5,401 nt of DNA from Thermaceae bacterium (GTDB taxonomy: Bacteria; Deinococcota; Deinococci; Deinococcales; Marinithermaceae). The notes below the pieces were generated by a model. It searched no databases. It was not told the DNA's origin and saw only the letters and a program-made list of their open reading frames with translations. The first letter of the stretch is position 1. The number at the start of each line of letters is the position of its first letter. This document shows, in pieces, positions 1-4,163 of the stretch. The DNA is taken from positions 1 to 5,401 of the forward strand of contig JALSJG010000041.1 of NCBI GenBank assembly GCA_026989475.1, written 5' to 3'. Both the position numbers and the translations under genes were made by a program.

Positions 1-402
1 AGCAAGGAACCCGACCCCGAGCAAGGTCAGCAAAACCGCGAGTACCTTAGCGGAATCGAGCCGCTCGCCCAGCCACAGCGCGCCCATCAAAGCCACCCAA
101 GCTGGGGCGGTGTAGAGCAAGACCGAGGCCAGCGCGGCGCCGCCGTAGGCCACCGCGAGTTGGTAGCTGCCGTAAAACCCCGCCACCCCCACGGCCCCGA
201 AAAGCAGCGTGGGGAAGAGGACCGTGCGCCCAAGATGGAGCCGCCGCCGGAACAGCGCGTGAAGAAAAAAGAAAAACCCTCCGATCAGCGCCCGAAAAAA
301 GGCCACCTCAAGGGGGCTCAGCCCGGCCCGAAAGGCGAACTTGGCCACCGGGCCGATGAGCGCCCAGGACGCCGCCGCCAACAGGATGAAGAGGTAGCCC
401 AC
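1..402 (-). CDS. EamA/DMT-family membrane transporter, N-terminal part (runs off left edge)
   Basis: This frame is open for all 134 codons from a GTG at 402 to the window edge, so the stop and the C-terminal half lie outside. The translation begins VGYLFILLAAASWALIGPVA and is strongly hydrophobic. About five membrane segments can be seen, near residues 2-20, 30-50, 61-83, 86-110 and 118-134. The opening pattern (small residues, then SWALIGPVAKFAF), a second helix with FFRALIGG, and a fourth with LLYTAPAW followed by GERL are typical of the first EamA repeat of drug/metabolite transporters. These are ten-helix inner-membrane exporters or permeases of small metabolites. The substrate cannot be told from this part. 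No ATG is in frame upstream and no clear Shine-Dalgarno is visible; a weak CAAAAT box ends 6 nt before the GTG. The gene diverges from the HEPN gene with 38 bp between the two starts. The family call is good; the exact start is less certain. Confidence 0.85.
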   Translation of the reverse strand, partial: MGYLFILLAAASWALIGPVAKFAFRAGLSPLEVAFFRALIGGFFFFLHALFRRRLHLGRTVLFPTLLFGAVGVAGFYGSYQLAVAYGGAALASVLLYTAPAWVALMGALWLGERLDSAKVLAVLLTLLGVGFLA

Positions 403-411
403 GGGAGCATT

Positions 412-442
412 TTGCCAGGAAACCGCAGGCAGAGAATAGAAT
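412..442 (+). promoter_or_regulatory. Candidate promoter for the HEPN/MNT pair
   Basis: TTGCCA (412-417, five of six matches to TTGACA) lies 19 nt before TAGAAT (437-442, five of six matches to TATAAT). The spacing is slightly longer than the ideal 17. The -10 box covers the first two bases of the ATG at 441. If this promoter is used, transcription would begin near 449-450, and the message would start at or beside the GTG at 450 as a leaderless mRNA. Inferred from matches to consensus only. Confidence 0.35.
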
Positions 443-866
443 GAGCGTGGTGAACCTTTTCGATCGGGTTGAGTTCGAGCGCTGGTGGAACCAAGCCCAG
501 CATACCCTGCAGTCGGCTGAGCGCGACGCCCACGAGGGAGATTTCGCGTGGGCCTGTTTCAAAGCCCAGCAGGCGGGGGAATACGCGCTCAAAGGCCTCC
601 TTCGGGGCTTCGGCAAACGCCTCGCCGGTCACTCGGTAAACCGATTGCTGGGGGAGCTCGCCGCGCTTGGGCTTAAACCCTCACCTGAGCTCGTGAGGGC
701 GGGGAAAGCGCTCGACTTTTTCTACATACCGACCCGCTACCCCGACGCATTTCCCTCCGGCAGCCCGCACGAATATTTCTCGGAGGAAACCGCAAAGGAA
801 GCACTGCATCATGCCCGGCAAGTTCTCGACTGGACTCTCGAGGTTGCTCGCGAAGCGGGAGCGTGA
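441..866 (+). CDS. HEPN-domain protein, probable toxin half of a HEPN/MNT module
   Basis: This 141-residue, mostly helical protein matches the compact HEPN family (COG2250/PF05168 type). WWNQAQ (15-20) leads into the first helix. The family core FKAQQAGEYALKGLL (40-54) is followed by a conserved His at 64, and FFYIPTRYPDAF (93-104) is the family's Y-x-x-TRYPD block. A final helix from about 116 to 138 completes the fold. HEPN proteins of such pairs are typically ribonucleases that act on cellular RNA and are held inactive by the adjacent nucleotidyltransferase. The usual R-x(4-6)-H active-site spacing is not seen: Arg99 is followed by His110-Glu-Tyr112. The ATG at 441 has only a weak upstream AGGCAG. 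GTG at 450 is an alternative if the TAGAAT box at 437-442 drives a leaderless message. The 3' end overlaps the next gene by 56 bp, indicating co-translation. Family assignment is confident; toxicity is inferred. Confidence 0.85.
   Translation: MSVVNLFDRVEFERWWNQAQHTLQSAERDAHEGDFAWACFKAQQAGEYALKGLLRGFGKRLAGHSVNRLLGELAALGLKPSPELVRAGKALDFFYIPTRYPDAFPSGSPHEYFSEETAKEALHHARQVLDWTLEVAREAGA
794..801 (+). promoter_or_regulatory. Ribosome binding site fixing the MNT start
   Basis: AAAGGAAG ends 9 nt before the ATG at 811, inside the HEPN gene. It supports the long overlapping start over the later in-frame TTG at 844, which has no usable site at a proper distance. Confidence 0.5.
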
Positions 867-1143
867 ACGTAACCTGCTCATAGAAGAAGCACGCGCCTAC
901 GCAGAGCGCGTGCAGAAAGCGCTTCCAGACGCTCGGGTTTACCTCTACGGTTCGGTAGCCCGAGGCGACTTTCACGACGAAAGCGATATTGATCTGCTCG
1001 TGGTCTCCGAGCTGCTACCCCAAGACCCGCTCGAGCGCCTCCGGCTGCTTTACCGCTTTGTCGAGGGCCGGGAAGAGCCCAAGGGGTTAAAGCCTGAGGA
1101 GCTCGAGGGCGTCTGGTGGCTCGAGGACGCAATTCCGCTATGA
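811..1143 (+). CDS. MNT-type minimal nucleotidyltransferase, probable antitoxin of the HEPN protein
   Basis: This 110-residue protein has the minimal nucleotidyltransferase signature. YLYGSVARGDF (44-54) carries the Gly-Ser nucleotide-binding turn, and SDIDLLVV (58-65) gives the two metal-binding aspartates Asp59 and Asp61. The C-terminal part (LKPEELEGVWW) resembles the tail of MNT proteins. In characterised HEPN/MNT modules the MNT protein neutralises the HEPN RNase, and in some by transferring AMP units to a tyrosine near the HEPN active site. Whether this member is active cannot be seen. The order (HEPN first, MNT second) and the overlap with the upstream gene are normal for such modules, though 56 bp is a long overlap. 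The charged N-terminal stretch (residues 14-30) before the fold comes mainly from the overlapping region. The start at 811 is favoured by the ribosome site at 794-801. Confidence 0.87.
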   Translation: MPGKFSTGLSRLLAKRERERNLLIEEARAYAERVQKALPDARVYLYGSVARGDFHDESDIDLLVVSELLPQDPLERLRLLYRFVEGREEPKGLKPEELEGVWWLEDAIPL

Positions 1144-1144
1144 C

Positions 1145-1158
1145 CCCCCATTTGGGGG
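1145..1158 (+). terminator. Short perfect inverted repeat just after the MNT stop
   Basis: CCCCCA-TT-TGGGGG starts 1 nt after the MNT stop codon. In RNA it would form a GC-rich hairpin of 5-6 pairs. No T-run follows (next bases are TATTCC), so it is at best a weak terminator or an mRNA-protecting end structure for the HEPN/MNT message. It directly abuts the 5' strand of the long-range pairing that begins at 1159, so it may instead stack on and belong to the pilin leader. Confidence 0.35.
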
Positions 1159-1192
1159 TATTCCATCCCGGACCCACCCCCTAGACTCAGGT

Positions 1193-1208
1193 TGACCCGC
1201 GAGGGTCA
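1193..1208 (+). other. Leader hairpin with GNRA tetraloop
   Basis: TGACCC-GCGA-GGGTCA is a perfect 6-bp inverted repeat whose four-base loop GCGA fits the stable GNRA tetraloop class. This favours a function as RNA over a DNA operator, though a dimeric repressor site is not excluded. It lies inside the long-range closing stem of the pilin leader. Confidence 0.5.
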
Positions 1209-1221
1209 CGCACTCTCAGAA

Positions 1222-1255
1222 GGCCGACCGAAGATCCGTAACATCATCGGCGGCC
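1222..1255 (+). other. Long imperfect leader hairpin upstream of the pilin ribosome site
   Basis: GGCCG (1222-1226) pairs with CGGCC (1251-1255). A1227 is bulged, and CCGA (1228-1231) pairs with TCGG (1247-1250). A1232 faces A1246 as a mismatch, GAT (1233-1235) pairs with ATC (1243-1245), and a 7-nt loop CCGTAAC remains. That is 12 Watson-Crick pairs. The helix ends 7 nt before the AAGGAGGGA ribosome site. Confidence 0.55.
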
Positions 1256-1262
1256 AAAGGTT

Positions 1263-1271
1263 AAGGAGGGA
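1263..1271 (+). promoter_or_regulatory. Strong ribosome binding site of the pilin gene
   Basis: AAGGAGGGA lies 7 nt before the ATG at 1279 and is the strongest Shine-Dalgarno in the window. It sets the start at 1279 rather than the upstream in-frame TTG at 1192. Its last four bases fall in the 3' strand of the closing stem of the leader, so its access may be controlled. Confidence 0.85.
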
Positions 1272-1278
1272 TAGGAAT

Positions 1279-1755
1279 ATGAGGAAGAACAAGACCAAAG
1301 GCTTCACCCTGATCGAGCTGCTGATCGTCATCGCGATCATCGCCATCCTCGCTGCGGTGTTGATTCCCAACATCCTGAACGCGCGCACGCGAGCCCAGAT
1401 CTCTGGCGCCCAGTCGTACGCTAGGGATGTTCACATCATGATCGAAAGCATGATGACGGATAACCCCGAATTTTCCTATGCTGACATTCCCGCTACAGAA
1501 ACCGCTGTCGTGAACGGTGGCACTGTGCAGGATAACGCCTTGGATGTGGGTTCCTTTGACTTCACCTTGTCCGACTATCTGAAGGATCCACCCGGCAGCT
1601 CCAGGATTCTTAAGGCGACGGTTCAGCGCAATACGGATGGAGATGTGTTGGTCAAAGTGTACGTTGACACCAATAACTCGGGCTCCGTCGATGCTGGTGA
1701 CAAGATCGTGACCTACAACATCCAAAAGGGCACTTTTTCAGTAAGTACCAACTAA
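1279..1755 (+). CDS. Type IV pilin-like prepilin with a calcium-loop motif
   Basis: The 158-residue product starts with a short basic leader, MRKNKTKG, followed by FTLIELLIVIAII. This is the classic class III signal: the prepilin peptidase (PilD type) would cut after Gly8, methylate Phe9, and leave Glu13 as the conserved fifth residue of mature pilin. The hydrophobic helix runs to about residue 31 and continues as an amphipathic helix to about residue 58. The C-terminal globular part (about 60-158) is acidic and has no cysteine, so the disulfide loop of many pilins is absent. Residues 130-141 (DTNNSGSVDAGD) match an EF-hand/dockerin-type calcium loop. The product would be a subunit of a type IV pilus or a pseudopilin of a secretion/DNA-uptake system; which one is not determinable here, as no pilus assembly genes flank it. 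GC is about 51% over 1441-1680, well below neighbouring genes. It has its own leader and terminator and is probably transcribed alone. Confidence 0.9.
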   Translation: MRKNKTKGFTLIELLIVIAIIAILAAVLIPNILNARTRAQISGAQSYARDVHIMIESMMTDNPEFSYADIPATETAVVNGGTVQDNALDVGSFDFTLSDYLKDPPGSSRILKATVQRNTDGDVLVKVYVDTNNSGSVDAGDKIVTYNIQKGTFSVSTN

Positions 1756-1770
1756 AGTTGAACACGCGGC

Positions 1771-1812
1771 TGGCGGCTGTGGGAAACCCACAGCCGCCAA
1801 TAAATTTTATTT
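1771..1812 (+). terminator. Strong intrinsic terminator of the pilin gene
   Basis: A perfect 13-bp stem, TGGCGGCTGTGGG (1771-1783) with CCCACAGCCGCCA (1787-1799), closes a three-base AAA loop. An A/T-rich tail with TTTTATTT (1805-1812) follows. It begins 15 nt after the pilin stop codon. It isolates the pilin message from recG. Confidence 0.92.
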
Positions 1813-1821
1813 CGTGGGATA

Positions 1822-1827
1822 TACGCT
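1822..1827 (+). promoter_or_regulatory. Possible -10 box for leaderless recG
   Basis: TACGCT fits the loose TANNNT -10 pattern and ends 7 nt before the GTG at 1835, the spacing expected for a leaderless message. No good -35 box is visible in the terminator tail upstream. Since the pilin terminator sits immediately before it, recG needs a promoter in this short stretch, which lends some support. Confidence 0.3.
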
Positions 1828-1834
1828 AGATGCC

Positions 1835-4144
1835 GTGAACCGCCTCCTCCGCCCCCTTCTCCGCGAGCTCGAGGACGGTTGCCGCGACCGGGTGGTGGCC
1901 GGGGGGCTCGAGCGCCTGGTCAAAAACCTCGCCAGGGACCGGCCCGAGCTTTTAAGCCTCCTCCTCGGCTACCGCCGCCGACCCCAGGAGGAGCGCTGCC
2001 GGAGGCTGGTGGAGGCATTGAGGTGCCTTGGGGTGGAGGCCCGGTTGCCGGAGTACCGGGAAGCGGCCGATGTGCAGACAAAAGGCCCGGGCCTTCCCCT
2101 GGAGACCCCCCTCGCCGAAACCCCCTTCGGTCCCCGGGTCGCCTCCCGCCTCAGGAGGCTGGGCCTTGAGACCCTTTGGGACCTCCTCTACCACCTCCCC
2201 CGCCGCCACGAGGACCGGCGGGCGCTCCCCTCCTTCCGGCTTTTGAAGGAGGGGGCCAAGGTCACGGTGAAGGGAGTGGTACGGGAAAAGCGGCTCGTGC
2301 GCACGCCTAAAAAAGGCATGCAGCTCGTGGAGGTGCGCCTCGCCGACCCCCTGGGCTACGGCCTCACCGCGGTCTGGTTCAACCAGCCCTGGGTGCTCAA
2401 GCAGATCAAGGAAGGTGAGGCGCTCGTGGTCACCGGACGCGTCGCCCGCCGGGGCCGGACCCGAAGCCTGGTGGTGGAGCACTTCGAACCCGAGGAGGGA
2501 GAGTCCCTCTCCACCGGCCGGATCGTGCCCATCTACCCGAGCACGGAAGGGGTGAGCCAGGCCTGGCTCCGCCGGCAGGTCTGGCGGGGGCTCGAGCTCG
2601 CCCGCCCCCTCGCCGATCCCCTGCCCGAGGCGATCCGGACGCGCGAGGATCTGCCTCCCCTAGACACCGCCCTCCCCCACTACCACTTCCCCCCGGACGA
2701 GGGCGCCATCGAACCCGCCCTCCGCCGCCTCAAGTTCGACGAGTACCTCTTTTTGGAACTCCGGGTCATGATCCAGTCGGGGCAGAGCGCCCTCGTGGGC
2801 CACGTCTTCGAGGTGAAAGAGGAGTGGCTCGACGCGTTTTTGAAAAGCCTCCCCTTCGAGCTCACCCGAGCCCAAAAGCGGGTGATCCACGAGATCCTCT
2901 CCGACATGCAATCCGACCGCCAGATGGCCCGGCTCCTCATGGGGGACGTGGGCTCAGGAAAGACGGTGGTGGCCGCGCTCGCGCTCTACATCGCCGCAAA
3001 GAACCGCCTCCAGGGGGCGCTCATGGCCCCCACCGAGATCCTCGCCAAACAGCACTTCGAAAACCTGACCCGCTACCTCGCGCCGCTCGGCGTGCGCCTC
3101 GAGCTCCTCGTCGGCTCCATGAAGGAAAGCGAGAAGAACCGGGCCAAGGCGCGGATCGCCTCCGGCGAGGTGGACGTGGTGGTGGGCACCCACGCGCTGA
3201 TTCAAGAGGGGGTGAGGTTCAAGGAGCTGGGCCTCGCCGTCATCGACGAGGAACACCGCTTCGGCGTCCTCCAGCGCCGGGCGCTCCTCCAGGGCCGCCC
3301 CGACGTGCTGGTCATGACCGCGACCCCGATCCCCCGCTCCCTCGCCCTCACCCTCTACGGCGACCTGGAGACGAGCGTCCTCGACGAGCTCCCGCCTGGC
3401 CGCAAACCGGTCAAGACCAAGGTCCTCTCGCAAAAGCACCGCCCGCAGGCCTACGCCTTCGCCCGGGGGGAGATCCAAAAGGGGCACCAGGTCTACGTGG
3501 TTGCTCCGATGATCGAGGAGTCGGCCTCGGAGCAGTTCGCCGAGGTCAAGGCCGCGACCCGGCTCAAGGACGAGGTGGCGGCGATGCTCCCCGAGGCCAA
3601 GATCGGTCTCCTCCACGGCCGCATGAGCCCGGCCGAGAAGGACGCGGTGATGGAGGCGTTCCGCCAGGGGGCGTTCGACCTGTTGGTCTCCACCACGGTG
3701 ATCGAGGTGGGGGTGGACGTGCCGAACGCCACCCTGATGATCGTGGAGAACGCCGAGCGCTTCGGGCTCGCCCAGCTCCACCAGCTGAGGGGCCGGGTGG
3801 GCCGGGGGAGCGCCCCCGGGTACTGCGTCCTGATCGCGGGCGAAGCCTCGAGGAAGACGATGGCGCGGCTCCGGGTGCTCGAGGAGAGCACGGACGGCTT
3901 CTACGTCGCCGAGATGGACCTGAAGCTCCGGGGCCCCGGCGAGCTCCGCGGCACGCGGCAGTCCGGGATGCCCGAGCTCAAGCTCGGCGAACTCGCGAAG
4001 GACACCGAGATCATCGAGGCCGCGCGCCGGGTGGCCAAGGAGATCTTGGAAAAAGACCCCACCCTGAAACTCCCCGAGCACGCCGAGCTCAAAAGGGAGC
4101 TCAGGCGGCGAAGCCGGGTGCTCGGCCTCCGCGAGGTGATCTGA
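1835..4144 (+). CDS. recG: ATP-dependent DNA helicase RecG
   Basis: RecG reverses stalled replication forks and branch-migrates Holliday junctions. The product is 769 residues from GTG 1835. Residues 1-90 form an N-terminal extension absent from the shorter enterobacterial form. HhH-like RLGLETLWDLLYHLPRR and the OB-fold wedge (about 141-218) follow. The helicase core shows motif Q-like TRAQKR (344-349), Walker A GDVGSGKT (370-377), PTEILA (399-404), DEEH box (471-474), TATPIPRS (495-502), HGRMSP (594-599), STTVIEVGVDVP (619-630), and motif VI HQLRGRVGRG (649-658). The TRG motif region RGPGELRGTRQSG (699-711) couples ATP use to translocation. The second-motif box reads DEEH where RecG usually has DEQH. 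The frame is open from GTG 1814, but codons 1814-1834 (GGA TAT ACG CTA GAT) are unlike the G/C-ending usage of the rest, and neither start has a ribosome site, so I prefer 1835. The gene is closely followed by the ATPase gene. Confidence 0.97.
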   Translation: MNRLLRPLLRELEDGCRDRVVAGGLERLVKNLARDRPELLSLLLGYRRRPQEERCRRLVEALRCLGVEARLPEYREAADVQTKGPGLPLETPLAETPFGPRVASRLRRLGLETLWDLLYHLPRRHEDRRALPSFRLLKEGAKVTVKGVVREKRLVRTPKKGMQLVEVRLADPLGYGLTAVWFNQPWVLKQIKEGEALVVTGRVARRGRTRSLVVEHFEPEEGESLSTGRIVPIYPSTEGVSQAWLRRQVWRGLELARPLADPLPEAIRTREDLPPLDTALPHYHFPPDEGAIEPALRRLKFDEYLFLELRVMIQSGQSALVGHVFEVKEEWLDAFLKSLPFELTRAQKRVIHEILSDMQSDRQMARLLMGDVGSGKTVVAALALYIAAKNRLQGALMAPTEILAKQHFENLTRYLAPLGVRLELLVGSMKESEKNRAKARIASGEVDVVVGTHALIQEGVRFKELGLAVIDEEHRFGVLQRRALLQGRPDVLVMTATPIPRSLALTLYGDLETSVLDELPPGRKPVKTKVLSQKHRPQAYAFARGEIQKGHQVYVVAPMIEESASEQFAEVKAATRLKDEVAAMLPEAKIGLLHGRMSPAEKDAVMEAFRQGAFDLLVSTTVIEVGVDVPNATLMIVENAERFGLAQLHQLRGRVGRGSAPGYCVLIAGEASRKTMARLRVLEESTDGFYVAEMDLKLRGPGELRGTRQSGMPELKLGELAKDTEIIEAARRVAKEILEKDPTLKLPEHAELKRELRRRSRVLGLREVI

Positions 4145-4151
4145 TGCGCCC

Positions 4152-4157
4152 TAGAAT
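4152..4157 (+). promoter_or_regulatory. -10 box just before the ATPase gene
   Basis: TAGAAT (five of six matches to TATAAT) lies in the 19-bp gap after recG and ends 6 nt before the GTG at 4164, which has no separate ribosome site. This fits a leaderless internal promoter. No clear -35 box is seen in the recG 3' end. The same hexamer occurs before the HEPN gene. Confidence 0.4.
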
Positions 4158-4163
4158 AAGGGC

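Larger units (their letters stand above)
1159..1279 (+). promoter_or_regulatory. Structured pilin leader RNA with a ribosome-site-sequestering stem (candidate riboregulator)
   Basis: TATTCCATCCC (1159-1169) is complementary to GGGATAGGAATA (1268-1279), giving 11 Watson-Crick pairs with one bulged A (1273). Pairing 1158-1280 could add a G-U wobble. The closing stem encloses two independent hairpins, at 1193-1208 and 1222-1255, making a three-way-junction-like fold. The 3' strand contains the end of the Shine-Dalgarno (GGGA, 1268-1271) and the A of the pilin ATG (1279), so the folded form should hinder translation. This suggests a riboswitch, an RNA thermometer or a protein-binding leader. I do not recognise a described class. 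It requires transcription to start before 1159, from within or upstream of the MNT gene. No convincing promoter is visible there. The pairing is seen; the regulatory role is inferred. Confidence 0.5.

Noticed and set aside
160..632. Open frames at 160-444 (plus) and 308-632 (minus) near the left edge
   Set aside because: The plus frame is a charged shadow of the transporter, and the minus frames are out of phase with its clear membrane-protein translation and run into the HEPN gene.
1192..1197. TTGACC as a -35 box for the pilin
   Set aside because: No -10-like hexamer lies 16-19 nt downstream, and the sequence is better explained as one arm of the hairpin at 1193-1208.
1206..1213. TCACGCAC resembling the start of the GEMM (c-di-GMP) riboswitch core, attractive before a pilin
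   Set aside because: The following GCAAACC element and the second conserved GACGCAAAGCC half are absent, so it is a short chance match.
1192..1278. In-frame TTG at 1192 adding 29 residues to the pilin
   Set aside because: The added residues are basic and non-hydrophobic and run through two strong hairpins. ATG 1279 has AAGGAGGGA 7 nt upstream and gives a normal 8-residue prepilin leader.
1814..1834. GTG 1814 as the recG start
   Set aside because: No ribosome site precedes it, it follows directly on the terminator tail, and its codons (GGA, TAT, CTA, GAT) do not fit the G/C-ending usage that starts at 1835. Not fully excluded.
2954..4081. 375-codon minus-strand open frame opposite recG
   Set aside because: It is the antisense shadow of G/C-ending codons, with His/Leu/Gly-rich content and no recognisable domain.
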